The notes beneath the pieces are model-generated. The model saw only the letters and a list, made by a program, of their open reading frames with translations. It was not told the origin of the DNA and did not search any database. From contig NC_016524.1 in assembly GCF_000236905.1 (NCBI RefSeq), positions 620,001-684,000 on the forward strand: DNA of 64,000 bases. The letters run 5' to 3'. Origin of the DNA: Tetrapisispora phaffii CBS 4417 (lineage: Eukaryota; Ascomycota; Saccharomycetes; Saccharomycetales; Saccharomycetaceae). Positions 41,401 through 50,755 of this stretch are shown here, in pieces (position 1 is the first letter of the stretch; each line of letters starts with the position of its first letter). Position numbers and translations under genes: made by a program.

Positions 41401-44400
41401 AAATTAAAAAAACAAAATTATTCTTTAATAGATCCTTTGAATATGTTTAATATGGGCAATGATTTTGAATCAAGTGTTAACATCATCAAATCAAAACTAG
41501 CAGGCAAAGTAAGAAAACCAGAAGAAATAATTATCGAGCCATATTTTAACGAAAAAGTTAGAGATGAAAGAATTGGGAGGTTCTTGAGGACTACTATCTT
41601 TGTCAATTTAATCGAAAATTTACTAGAGGAAGTAATCTTAAGCAATAATGCAACATACTTATATGAATTATTACATTTATTACATGCTATTTTTAAAGAT
41701 TATAGACTATGCAATAACTATTCAAACAAAATTCCTCCAGAATACAAGAGCGAATCAATTATTTCTAGTCTAATAGCTGTATTAAAAGACAGTTCTAATA
41801 AACAATTTTCTGGGAACATAATTGCTAAAGCAAACTGGGTTCTTGAATCAATCATACAAGATAACCAAAAGAAATTTTATGAAAAGTTATCAAAACTATA
41901 TGGTAGTGAGTTTTCGGAAAATTTCAGACTAAAGAGATCAAATGAAGATAACGCTAGAGCAGAAGTAGAAAGTGAGATAGACAAGAAGAGGAGACTAGCA
42001 AAGAAGCGCCAAAAGAAACTTATGGCAAGATTTGATAACCAACAAGCGAAATTTATGGAAGAGCATAAGAATTCTTTTGAGAAGCCATTACATGATTCTG
42101 CGCAATCTTACATGAATTGCTCTGGGGATAAAGGAAAAGAAGTAACTGCAATTGAAGACTCTACCTGTGTATTATGTCAAGATGACGTAGACAATGAAGT
42201 ATTTATTATACCTGCATATCATGATTATTCACCAATATTTAGAGGAAGTTCTAAGGTCGATTTGTATGACGTTAAATACGAATGGGATGGGTTTAAAAAC
42301 GATTCAGATAATTTGACATATTATGACGATGCCACAATAAAAAATATTATAAACAGTAGTTCTAGTGGTAGTAAAAAAGTGTTCACATCATGTAATCATG
42401 CAATTCATAGTAACTGTTTTAGAAGATTTATTCAAAAGAAAAGATTGTCAGTTCACGGATTCATTTGTCCTCTTTGTCAAACTTATTCAAACTGTATCAT
42501 TCCTGTTGTTCCATCTTCTAATTACAAACTAAACTTATCTCTTAAATCTATTATTGATAACTCATTAACAGTAAATGAGTTTTCAGAGTTATTTAGTTCT
42601 GGTAAGTTCGATAGCGTCGTTGATAAATCTAATCCATTGTCAACTGTGTTAAATTTTTCCATATATCATGCAAACTCCTTTGATATAGATATACACAAAA
42701 TAATTGATGGCAAAAAAGAGAACGTGACTTTAATATTAAGCATGCACTGGGCAAATACTATATCGATGTTAGAAATTGCCTCTCGTACTGATGAAAATCC
42801 TCAAATATCTTTCCTAATTACCAGAGAACAGAAATATAAAACATTGAAAAATATTTTGTGCTTCATAATGTTGATTTATAAAGTTTATGGCCAACCTGAT
42901 TTGAATTTCAAACCATATGATTTCAAAGGTAAAAATCGAATTGAGAATCAATTATTTCACTATATTGTTTATAATTTCTTATATTCTAAAATGCCATTGA
43001 GAAAAATTGTTACTAATGCCTTATCAACTTATCTGAGACAGTTAGTAAAGTTATCAATAGATAATATCCATGAGCTGAAAAATGAAAAGAAATTGGATAT
43101 TCTACTAGATTGCAAGGAAGTATCTCCTATCCATGTCTCATTAAAGAAAAGAATTGAAAAAATTGTCATGGATCATATAATTATTGACTACGACGATAAA
43201 GTTTATTGCTTAATATACAAATATCTTGTTAGAAGCATATTGCCAACTTTAAGACGTTGTTTAATAATTGTCAAAGTGTTTCATGATACTATCAAAGTTT
43301 CTGAAAATGATACATTTATTGTTGACGATAAACGTTTGGAAGATTTATTAGATGTAGATGACCTCTGCGAATACGTTAATCTAATGATTGATTTATTAAC
43401 TGATTATGAATCATTGGAATATTTATTGGATGCAGAATGTTCAACTCCTTCAGATATTTTGCTGAAGAAAATACCAATTGAATCAAGCAAAATTATTAAA
43501 ATGGCAAATTTGGTAAACAACCTTAACACGTATATCACTAACTCCAAAGAGTTAAGGTTACGTGAGGAGCATTTTATATCTAAATACAAGCTTGAAGATA
43601 GACTTGATTTTAAGATTTGTTTAACTTGCGGTTCGAAAGTTCATATGAGAAGTGATCATCATGAAATGTCACACCATTTACAAAGAGAGTGTTTTAAAAG
43701 TTATGGTGCCTTTTTAGTTCCTAACAATAATGAGGTGTGTTTATTTTTAGCAAATCCACCTAGTGTAGTTTATATCTCTGCACCATATTTAAATTCACAT
43801 GGTGAATCCGGTAAAAATGCTATGAAGAGAGGTGACTTAACAACTTTAAGTACAAGAAGATTTGAATACTTGAATACTCTTTGGGTTAACAATGAAATTC
43901 CTGGCTACATTAGTAGAGCTATGGGTGATGATTTCAGATTGAATATTTTAAGTAATGGGTTTTTATTTGCAATGAACCGAATTCCACCCCAATTCAGAAG
44001 ACGTGACGATGGAGACAGTGACTCAAGTGGAGAAGAAGATTTAAATTTTTCTGATGAAGAAGAAGGTGGTCTGCGTGTTGAGGATATGACAAGAGTTGAG
44101 TTTGAGGAAGCATTTGAGTTCTTTAACCCTACAGAGAATGATGGTTTAAATGATGATGATGTAGAAACTGGTAACAGGGAAAGACGTAGAGTACGTACTT
44201 TACCATTTGCCATTTTACAAGAACAAATTCGTAGACTTGATGGTATGGGTGGTAATGGAACACAAGTATTCAATTTAGCTGATCTGTTAGATGGTGCAAG
44301 AAATCCAGTCACCGAAACAGCAACACCGCCAACTAACGCGCAGTTAGGAACACCTGTTGAAAACATAATCGATTCGATTAACCTAACCGATGAAAACGAG

Positions 44401-44481
44401 ACAAGAGAAGAGAACAATACCAATCCAAATGAAGAAAATAGTGACAGAGAATGGGAAGATGATGACATGACACATTGGTAA
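38470..44481 (+). CDS. UBR1: N-recognin E3 ubiquitin ligase Ubr1
   Basis: E3 ligase of the Arg/N-degron pathway, acting with Rad6. The 2003 residues compare with 1950 in S. cerevisiae. The UBR box is at about 116-190 (CHAGRSCGRKF, YRCQECGFDDTCVLC, CDCGDNEAWN), reading zinc-ligand Cys/His for N-terminal residue binding. A ClpS-like domain at about 288-315 (YTLIVYNDEFHNYSQATTAL) binds bulky hydrophobic N-termini. A basic Lys/Arg stretch at about 1160-1190 (KKRRLAKKRQKKLM) precedes the RING-H2 at about 1232-1340 (CVLCQDD, CNHAIHSNCF, CPLCQT). A C-terminal autoinhibitory domain from about 1718 has CLTCGSKVHMR, then an acidic tail. UBR1 rather than UBR2 is supported by sequence and by QCR9 downstream. 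Confidence 0.97.
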   Translation: MSDWNLNELESSNMTEYTTELRTLLNTIHTVNEFVDVRGFRERMELETHLNYYIGRILNYFLLDEGKNINYLYNTETEHDQGPFKESIEKIRNEVENVSSYIVSPKTDNNDTSSKCHAGRSCGRKFRNGEPIYRCQECGFDDTCVLCINCFEPKDHVNHHVYTGISNDNFNTGICDCGDNEAWNVTLSCKADNDLLENEKKDDSLNIFETEHNRKIFEAVLFEAIDYVIDVFNHQVEVLYPTHSEFTSFIRKTYHDITDESLRISTIRRFIDDFSYRNKSFDIEENKGYTLIVYNDEFHNYSQATTALRQGKPDNPHIDILTTRIDTEGRAVIKTSPTLTDDFIRSLFAIETNGLTAFIFQWQEYLHQESANRIMWWISQCLELENPSFQKVFRQSLTKVLCTKFDKDSTTNLANEFDFRGIKIGLSKDHFRYSELSILNEENSIPQISHKILDFTSLNDINDYHIPPNRCSSTIEVDPVPYSGLRLQYILYFDNRFWKALRKNVQSIIIPIVSSDADYKKLFSDEFLQIFSHMLRSVAYNDREPHLTIIKELIVQLLTVPTNVESLMNNKHMFEEIMWSIIDFFCKFAKVDNGQLVWQRVQISNITKSYNFLFKQSLYFIEIVLGKVMDYRKLLEPNNFITLLNFLKLFNGAWKINRKEGEHVLHEDQYFIPYLEYTTYIYNIIENFDVILRKNIESARNDPMLHGAIKILLNYLISANSTNATFKKLDSFGNRSVIKFDVSKERTTYMNPVSTLFSILVDKISIDDFVRLVSEVPEKDKFIFSADVEMRTLVLCSQVECGFWIRNGMSVLHQLSYYKNNQELDSYGRDLHVVQLGAINSCSNKEEGMTEELETFTYNMLDRWGLIECLNKPYNSEKTIYEDKLYPMIQQFIVFCYHMLTTRIFFEEFQDAEENRIEQLQTMIIYKLFSKPLSYSKLLKSIPNYLIENNNNQDFDISLEKLSIFEEPKGLSDNGVYKLKKQNYSLIDPLNMFNMGNDFESSVNIIKSKLAGKVRKPEEIIIEPYFNEKVRDERIGRFLRTTIFVNLIENLLEEVILSNNATYLYELLHLLHAIFKDYRLCNNYSNKIPPEYKSESIISSLIAVLKDSSNKQFSGNIIAKANWVLESIIQDNQKKFYEKLSKLYGSEFSENFRLKRSNEDNARAEVESEIDKKRRLAKKRQKKLMARFDNQQAKFMEEHKNSFEKPLHDSAQSYMNCSGDKGKEVTAIEDSTCVLCQDDVDNEVFIIPAYHDYSPIFRGSSKVDLYDVKYEWDGFKNDSDNLTYYDDATIKNIINSSSSGSKKVFTSCNHAIHSNCFRRFIQKKRLSVHGFICPLCQTYSNCIIPVVPSSNYKLNLSLKSIIDNSLTVNEFSELFSSGKFDSVVDKSNPLSTVLNFSIYHANSFDIDIHKIIDGKKENVTLILSMHWANTISMLEIASRTDENPQISFLITREQKYKTLKNILCFIMLIYKVYGQPDLNFKPYDFKGKNRIENQLFHYIVYNFLYSKMPLRKIVTNALSTYLRQLVKLSIDNIHELKNEKKLDILLDCKEVSPIHVSLKKRIEKIVMDHIIIDYDDKVYCLIYKYLVRSILPTLRRCLIIVKVFHDTIKVSENDTFIVDDKRLEDLLDVDDLCEYVNLMIDLLTDYESLEYLLDAECSTPSDILLKKIPIESSKIIKMANLVNNLNTYITNSKELRLREEHFISKYKLEDRLDFKICLTCGSKVHMRSDHHEMSHHLQRECFKSYGAFLVPNNNEVCLFLANPPSVVYISAPYLNSHGESGKNAMKRGDLTTLSTRRFEYLNTLWVNNEIPGYISRAMGDDFRLNILSNGFLFAMNRIPPQFRRRDDGDSDSSGEEDLNFSDEEEGGLRVEDMTRVEFEEAFEFFNPTENDGLNDDDVETGNRERRRVRTLPFAILQEQIRRLDGMGGNGTQVFNLADLLDGARNPVTETATPPTNAQLGTPVENIIDSINLTDENETREENNTNPNEENSDREWEDDDMTHW

Positions 44482-44710
44482 GAAGGTCAAGTTCAAATTC
44501 CAAAAAAATAAATGCAACACTAATTGAGCTTAGGTACGTTTGCAGATTGATCGAACAACAATTACATACATCTAAATACACATCTTTGTTTAATCAATAA
44601 AACAATCGTCTACACTTAGCAATCTAATCATCTGCCTTGAATGTCCTGTTTAGACACATTTTGTCGTAGATATCTCCAGAATTTATGTATGTTTTAATCA
44701 CTATGTACGA

Positions 44711-44718
44711 GCCAATGA
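44711..44718 (+). promoter_or_regulatory. HAP complex CCAAT box upstream of QCR9
   Basis: GCCAATGA fits RCCAATNA, the Hap2/3/4/5 site of respiratory genes, about 290 bases upstream of QCR9. Confidence 0.5.
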
Positions 44719-44895
44719 TACTAAGATCCTTATAGCTGCGGAATTTGGATTTTTTCGGTTTTAATTAAACTGCAATGTTAATGGAAACTAACAGGGACAA
44801 TTAAGTAGTAACAAGCAAGAAATAGACTTCACAGCAACTCGATATATAAATATAAATATATATATATCTCAATAGTGATTCTGAATATTCAATAG

Positions 44896-44950
44896 TCAGT
44901 CTAATATATTTGTCAGTCTAATATATTTGTCAGTCTAATTTATTTGTCAG
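44896..44950 (+). repeat. 17-bp tandem repeat
   Basis: Three head-to-tail units of TCAGTCTAATATATTTG (the third with one change), plus four bases of a fourth, in the QCR9 promoter. Confidence 0.95.
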
Positions 44951-45007
44951 ATCTTGAAATATTGTTCAGAACAATAAAAACACTACAAAACGATCAATCA
45001 TAATATA

Positions 45008-45524
45008 ATGGTATGTTTCCAAGGATGACAATTTTATATTCTATCTCAAGAGTAACCTATTGATCTTTTTCTCTGATCGAGATTGTCAGGATAGCAAGCT
45101 ATGTTATGTTACTGTTTGATAATTGATGATAACCTGTTTGACTAATTTTACACAATGGTAATGACCACTCAACTGAAAATTAGTCAATATATCTCATTTT
45201 TATTTACAAATGGAAATAACATCTGTCCCGACTTTTTGATTATAATTTGATTAATCGATATATTATTGTAATATTAAATACTAACGTTTCTAACATTTCT
45301 AAAAACAGTCTTTCTCTACACTTTATAAAGTATTCTTCAAAAGAAATGCAGTTTTCGTGGGAACTATCTTTGCATTAGGTTTTGTCTTCCAAGATTCATT
45401 TGACACAGGAGTCACTGCATGGTACAATGCTCATAACAAAGGCAAATTATGGGTCGACGTTAAGCAAAACCTTAATTTAGTGAATAATGGTGATGACGCA
45501 GATGCAGATGTTGAAGATGAATAA
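45008..45524 (+). CDS. QCR9: Cytochrome bc1 complex subunit 9, spliced
   Basis: Subunit 9 of mitochondrial complex III. The gene has two exons: 45008-45010 (the ATG only) and 45309-45524, joined over a 298-base intron. The intron begins GTATGT at 45011, has a perfect branch site TACTAAC at 45279-45285 and ends CAG at 45308. The spliced protein has 72 residues starting MSFSTLYKVFFKRNAVFVGT, with one transmembrane helix (about 15-32) and the family stretch AWYNAHNKGKLW, then an acidic tail. S. cerevisiae QCR9 also has an intron right after its start codon. UBR1 lies upstream on the same strand, as YGR184C-YGR183C. Confidence 0.96.
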
Positions 45525-46044
45525 TCAATTATGTGAGTTGTCAATTTTTTACACTTTCATTTTCCCGCAACCACATTTTCAACATATTTACTTATAATTC
45601 AAAAAAATCCTATTTCTACAAGAACTTCAAAATAATTATTTGAATCTAGACTTGTATTTATTCATCGATATTATTCTCTGTCACAGCTTTCTTTTGAAAC
45701 AAAATTCTAACTTTATAAAAGGTACTACAATTTATATACCATTGTGCCTATTTTCTAAAAGTCTCAAAGAAGTTTAACTACAAACAAAGGATTTCAATAA
45801 TTTGTGACCTCATATTTATATTCTTTTTATATATACAATCATATATATATATAAATATTTATAGTTTTAAAAAAACAAGATTTAAAAGTATTAAAAGTAA
45901 TAATCCTGTATCGTAACAGCATCACTTAATGTAGTGGATTTGAATATGTGCTAATTTTTAATAGGCATCGTTTATGAAGTGAGTTAACATTTCCCTAATA
46001 TATTTACATAATTGATAAAACTCTTTCAGTTCATTGAAAACTAA
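45525..46044. other. Intergenic, QCR9 to CBP4 (3'-3')
   Basis: About 520 AT-rich bases between convergent stops, with TA-repeats near 45826-45858. By comparison with S. cerevisiae order it is one end of an inversion. Nothing else is seen. Confidence 0.55.
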
Positions 46045-46494
46045 TCACCAAAACTTCCACCAATTTTTCATCTTTTCTTGAACAATTTGGTTAGTTTTAG
46101 CTTCACTTTGTACTCTAAGTTGTTGTAACTCATCTCTTATCTTCTTCAATTCATCTTTTTGAACTTCACTAGATTTAAGCTTCTGAAATGCATATCTTTG
46201 GTTTGGATCATTTTTACCTTCATCGGCCCTCTCCCATGGTGATACAATACTACCAGTCTTCCAAATTGGGTCATTGCTCGTAGAAGTTTGTTGGACAACT
46301 TTCATTAATTCTTGTTGTTCAGCTTCACGTAATTTTTTCTGTTGTTCGTATTCTAACCTGACCTCTGGAGAAAATGAGTTCAATAATTGTTCATCAGTGG
46401 GAGTAACGTATTTAAATAATAATAATCCAGTACCTATAATAACACCCCCTGCAGCATAAACTTTTGCCCAACGTAACCAAAGTGGAGTATCCAT
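46045..46494 (-). CDS. CBP4: Cytochrome bc1 assembly factor Cbp4
   Basis: Inner mitochondrial membrane assembly factor that stabilises newly made cytochrome b with Cbp3-Cbp6. The 149 residues compare with 170 in S. cerevisiae. The N-terminus [17 protein letters not shown] and one transmembrane helix (about 9-28) lead to [38 protein letters not shown], a C-terminal coiled coil and the ending KNWWKFW, all of which I recognise from Cbp4. Confidence 0.95.
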   Translation of the reverse strand: MDTPLWLRWAKVYAAGGVIIGTGLLLFKYVTPTDEQLLNSFSPEVRLEYEQQKKLREAEQQELMKVVQQTSTSNDPIWKTGSIVSPWERADEGKNDPNQRYAFQKLKSSEVQKDELKKIRDELQQLRVQSEAKTNQIVQEKMKNWWKFW

Positions 46495-47235
46495 GTTTTC
46501 TTTGAAATTCTTGTTTATACCTGTATGATATGTACGAATGAAAGATTAGTCAAATAACTAAACAATCAAACCGATAATATACATATATTAGTGCGTTATT
46601 GGAAGATAATGTCTCCCAATACACCAACCGATACCTCTTGTTCTTTCATCTTTATGATCATTAAATAAGGAATTTATCATGTAATTTATTATTTTTGAAA
46701 CTTATCTATCGATTTTCTATGCCCCGAAACAATTAAATTTAAGGTCATGTCTTGAAGTAACAGGCAAACGGGAGTTAAAATAATTATTTGTACAAAATAT
46801 TGATGTTACACTTTTAAAATAGATATCTTTACGACTCTATAGCTTCATATGTGGAGCCAAATGACTGCTTTAGTAAGTCCTTAATAAAAATAATAGTTTT
46901 ACAGAGAAGACACATTACATTATAATCAAATAGCAAGAAATAGATGAAACTGGGAGGTATAAATCATCATATATATATATGTATATAAATAATGGAACAA
47001 TGAACAGTAAGTATCAAATCTTTTTTTATTAGTAATATAAATAGTTTATAATGGTTCGATCATTTATTAAAATATAACTTTCCACAATGGAAAACATCTC
47101 TAAAAATCATACATTAACATTAATTTTGAAGATGTTTTAGGTGAAAGATAAGTATCTCAAGTTCTCTCTATAGTTTAGTATCGTAATTTTATGAGAATAT
47201 CAAATATCAAATATCAAATTTTTTTAATGATTAGT
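46495..47235. other. Intergenic, CBP4 promoter and ERG1 3' flank
   Basis: About 740 AT-rich bases, with short ATCAAAT repeats near 47200-47220. No RNA gene or ORF is recognised. Confidence 0.6.
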
Positions 47236-48714
47236 TTAACTGAACATTTCTTCGTATAAGAATGGAGTGAAGACTTTGAAAGCAGTTATTAGAATGGAGA
47301 ATGCTTGGAAAAAACCAACTAAACCTTGTTCTTGGATGTTGATGTAACAAGCATAGAATGCGACAGCGAAGAAAACTCTGGTTAATACTAATGGCTTTGG
47401 TAAGACACCAGCTAAGAAACGAGCTGGGACAGCAATACTGTCACCACCTCTTTGGAAGTATTTGAAACAACCCTTTTGTAAAACCTTTAACTCTGGAGTG
47501 TTAGCAGCGAATAGAGCGTATAGAGCAATGGATAAGACGTTAATGACAACGCCGTAGTCCTTCTTTTCGTAGTTGAAATCTAAGATTTCATCTAAGACTA
47601 ATTCACGGTCGTTGAAATCTAAGTCAGAAATCTTCTTCATTAATAAGACAACATCTTGTAAACCGACGGTCATACCACCACCGGTTAATGGATGTCTTTG
47701 ATTTAAGGCATCACCAATAACACATAAACCGGTAATTTGGTTAGGAATGGCTGGTAAGTAGGAATTTGGCATAGATTTGAATTTACCTTCAGCTAAAGCA
47801 GCGTCGAAAGATGGACGTAATTTCTTTGGAATGAATGGTTGAACTTCTTTAGTCATCCAACCTTTAATATCACTTGGCAACTTGGCAGAGTTGTAAGCAC
47901 ATAATAATCTGACTTCTTCTGGGGAAATTTGGTAACAGATGATTGGCAGGTGGTTGTTACCTAAGATAACGTGACCGTGCTTTGGAGCTGGCATGTCAGC
48001 GTTGTATAAAGCCATACCAATAAAAGAAGAATCAACTCTAGATTGATGGTCTGGGTGTAATTCGGTTCTGAAACGGGAGAAGATACCGTCACAGACGAAG
48101 GTCAAGTTAGCCTTGAAGACAACCTTACCACGGGTTGGAATATCAACCTTAGCACCGTAAACTTCGTTTTTGTCATCTTTCATGATTTCAATAACGGTAC
48201 CTTGTAATCTGGTGACATTTGGCTCATCAGCAACGATTTTTCTTAAGTTTTGTAAGAATTTACCGTGAACGAAAGCAATACCTCTTTCTCTTTCGTCATC
48301 TTCGAAATCCTTGATCTTAATATTAGCATCATCTAAGACTTTGTCGTTACCATCCTTGACAATACCTTCTAGTTTTTCAACTGGAGCAGAGTCAGCTTTG
48401 TATGGGTATGGAATGTCGACTTCTTCACCGTTGTAAATAACAGTGTAACCAGTGACTGGGTAAGCATCAATGTTGTTGAAAGCTTGAACCATACCTAAAG
48501 ATTTCAAAGCTCTAACACCGCCTGGTTGCATTAATTCACCGACAATTCTTTCTGGGAAAGTCCATTCCTTCTCAACGATTAAAACTTTCTTACCTTTTCT
48601 GGCCAAAGCAGTAGCGATACATGGACCAATAACACCACAACCGACGATTAAGGCGTCGTATTTAACATTTTCATCAGCTGTTAGCAACTCTGGAGCAACA
48701 GTTTTACCAGACAT
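47236..48714 (-). CDS. ERG1: Squalene epoxidase
   Basis: FAD-dependent monooxygenase of the ER and lipid droplets that converts squalene to 2,3-oxidosqualene in ergosterol synthesis; it is the terbinafine target. The start is the ATG at 48714 (MSGKTVAPELL), not the TTG 11 codons upstream; this gives 492 residues against 496 in S. cerevisiae. Visible motifs are the Rossmann ALIVGCGVIGPCIATAL, ERIVGELMQPGGV, the second FAD motif CVIGDALNQRHPLTGGGMTVG and two C-terminal hydrophobic helices (about 420-485). It lies between CBP4 and ATF2 as YGR175C does. Codon use is visibly more biased than that of its neighbours, which suits high expression. Confidence 0.98.
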   Translation of the reverse strand: MSGKTVAPELLTADENVKYDALIVGCGVIGPCIATALARKGKKVLIVEKEWTFPERIVGELMQPGGVRALKSLGMVQAFNNIDAYPVTGYTVIYNGEEVDIPYPYKADSAPVEKLEGIVKDGNDKVLDDANIKIKDFEDDERERGIAFVHGKFLQNLRKIVADEPNVTRLQGTVIEIMKDDKNEVYGAKVDIPTRGKVVFKANLTFVCDGIFSRFRTELHPDHQSRVDSSFIGMALYNADMPAPKHGHVILGNNHLPIICYQISPEEVRLLCAYNSAKLPSDIKGWMTKEVQPFIPKKLRPSFDAALAEGKFKSMPNSYLPAIPNQITGLCVIGDALNQRHPLTGGGMTVGLQDVVLLMKKISDLDFNDRELVLDEILDFNYEKKDYGVVINVLSIALYALFAANTPELKVLQKGCFKYFQRGGDSIAVPARFLAGVLPKPLVLTRVFFAVAFYACYINIQEQGLVGFFQAFSILITAFKVFTPFLYEEMFS

Positions 48715-49276
48715 TTTCGAGTATATCCTTTTTAATTGAATTGTCAATACTTAGTTTAGAGAAGGTAACAAAAGATACTTTAATAGAAGAGATGCAAGAA
48801 TATCAGCAAGCTTAAAATAAGTTGGCATAGGTAGGTCTTATTTCAATAATACAAATATAATATAATATAAGTATTTATATAAAAGTAATTTCGATATCAG
48901 AAGTAGTAATAACTGGAAAAAAAATTATAAAAAAGAAAAACGTATAAACTTGTAGGAAAAGCTCATGAAAAAGAAAGTTGCACTAAACTTTAACATTAAA
49001 GCTTAATTTAGACAACCATTGAGAAAGAAACATCAAAGCGATTACCGATACTAGATAATACCTTTTGATAATCTGGATATTACAATTGAGTTACTGTACA
49101 ATGCAATAAGGGAAGTGACTATGAACAGAATTTTTTTTTTTTTCTATTTTTCAGTAGACCAGTATATGGTGAATTAGAAAAGTAACATGATAATTAACTA
49201 AAAAATGCAGTGCTCATTGAAGAAATAGAACCGTCACCTCGTTCAATTGAATTGAATTGAAAACAAAAACACAGAT

Positions 49277-49283
49277 TCGTATA
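49277..49283 (+). promoter_or_regulatory. Sterol regulatory element core upstream of ERG1
   Basis: TCGTATA is the core site of Upc2/Ecm22, which activate ergosterol genes. It lies about 560 bases upstream of the ERG1 ATG, farther than usual. Confidence 0.4.
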
Positions 49284-49930
49284 CAAATGGAGAGGGACTC
49301 ATAGTTCTACAGAAATAATAAGCGAACACCGTAAAATTTTGCAGTTTGGATTAACTAATTTCAAGCGATGTGATGCGATTGAACCGATGGAATGCAATCG
49401 GAATAGGATGCGATGAGGTGAGAATCAGCTTGTACAAGTAGATAATAAGAATTAAGTTTGTAAGATGAAAAAAAAACATCATTGCTTAAAAATGACTAGC
49501 ATGGTGATACCACGAACAAAACAAACAAAACACAAGCAATACACAAACAAGTACGTACACACGTGAAATGAAACAGACAACGAATAAGCCTCTTTATTTT
49601 TATTTCTACTCTTCAGCTGGCAAAACTCAGCTAGAGACTAAACATCATCTTATGAGCAACCTATTCAGTTCAGTGTAGCTTGTCTAGTCAGCATAACCAT
49701 GCACTTGCTTGCTTCGAAGAACAATGATCTCTTGAACCTTCATCTCGTCTTCTTTGTAATGGGTATTGTACTGAATTTCAGTTTTAAACATTTCGAAAAG
49801 TTCTTCTTGAAGGCGGAGAAGACACCGCACAGTTGCTGACTTCTCTTTTGGGATAAACACGCATCGCCTAGTGAACTGTGCGCGCAAACTACGAACACAA
49901 AAAACGCAAAAGAGCGAAAAGAAAAAAAAG

Positions 49931-50037
49931 CAATGAAAGTGTCGCTCGTTTAAGTCACTGATTCTGGATCTCCTCTCGAGGCCGCTGCGCCTAGTTATGT
50001 GCTGTTTTATTAACTTAAACGAGCGACACTTTCATTG
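49931..50037. repeat. 25-bp perfect inverted repeat with 57-base spacer
   Basis: Arms at 49931-49955 and 50013-50037 are exact reverse complements (left arm begins CAATGAAAGTGTCGCTCG). The spacer is GC-rich and includes CTCGAGGCCGCTGCGCC. The arms would form a long uninterrupted stem. It lies in the ERG1-ATF2 gap. Confidence 0.95.
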
Positions 50038-50755
50038 TTTCTCTGCTTGATTGCTTTTTAACTTGTTTACTTTTTTTTCCGCGCTTTCCGCGCAGTTTGA
50101 CTAGGGAAAATATCTTTTTCTTTTTTGGTGTTCTATCGTAGAATCAGATGAAATACGATAAATTGGTGTAGCTAAACGAGAGCACCCCGAATTCGTGTGG
50201 CTCCTTCACTGGGGAGAGAACGAGCAACGCTAAGATTTGGTAGCATTCCCTTTTGTCGCCAGATCTCGGATTGCACATGCGCAGCTTGCACTGTGAGAAC
50301 AGATCTAGTCCGATCCACTCCGATCCGATCTGATCTGGCGACCTGTCCGCGCCCTTACATCTGCTTTTGCGTGAACTTGTTTCACGTATCTTTCACTGGG
50401 CAGTCTAACAGCTTGTAAATTTAAACGACGTATCATCGCTAAAAAACCAGAAACCATATATACGTGCATATATTCACAATTTATGTATACAATAAGGGTA
50501 CATACAGGCGATGCGTATGGTATACATATATGACGGTAGTCAAGTTCCATTGCACTGTATTATACCTTCCACCGTTTAATAATCCTTGGCAAGCAGTTAT
50601 CGTCCTTACAAGAACAGTAGGGTAATGGAATAGAATACATACAATAACTATTTTGTTATTATATATATACACATATATGTACAGTCTTATAAGACGTAAG
50701 GTTCCGGATATTTTTCTTAAAATTCATCATGAGCCAGTATTCGCAGGGGTAAGTG

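Larger units (their letters stand above)
44482..45007. other. Intergenic, UBR1 to QCR9
   Basis: About 525 bases with the QCR9 promoter: a CCAAT-type site at 44711-44718, a TA-repeat near 44852-44866 and a 17-bp tandem repeat at 44896-44950. Confidence 0.6.
48715..50755. other. Long intergenic region, ERG1 promoter and ATF2 3' flank
   Basis: About 2 kb. The ERG1 side is AT-rich and includes a T14-type run near 49130-49143 and a sterol element at 49277-49283. From about 49680 to 50430 the base composition is more GC-rich, with a 25-bp perfect inverted repeat (49931-50037) and a GATC-rich stretch near 50295-50340. No convincing ORF is present; 49684-49887 on the minus strand has a TTG start and no family match. 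Confidence 0.6.

Noticed and set aside
43905..44468. 187-codon minus-strand frame opposite the UBR1 tail
   Set aside because: It is the antisense of the acidic Asp/Glu-rich tail of UBR1, which gives a Ser/Leu-rich shadow frame.
49684..49887. 67-codon minus-strand frame in the ERG1-ATF2 gap
   Set aside because: It begins with TTG, the first internal Met is late, and no family is recognisable.
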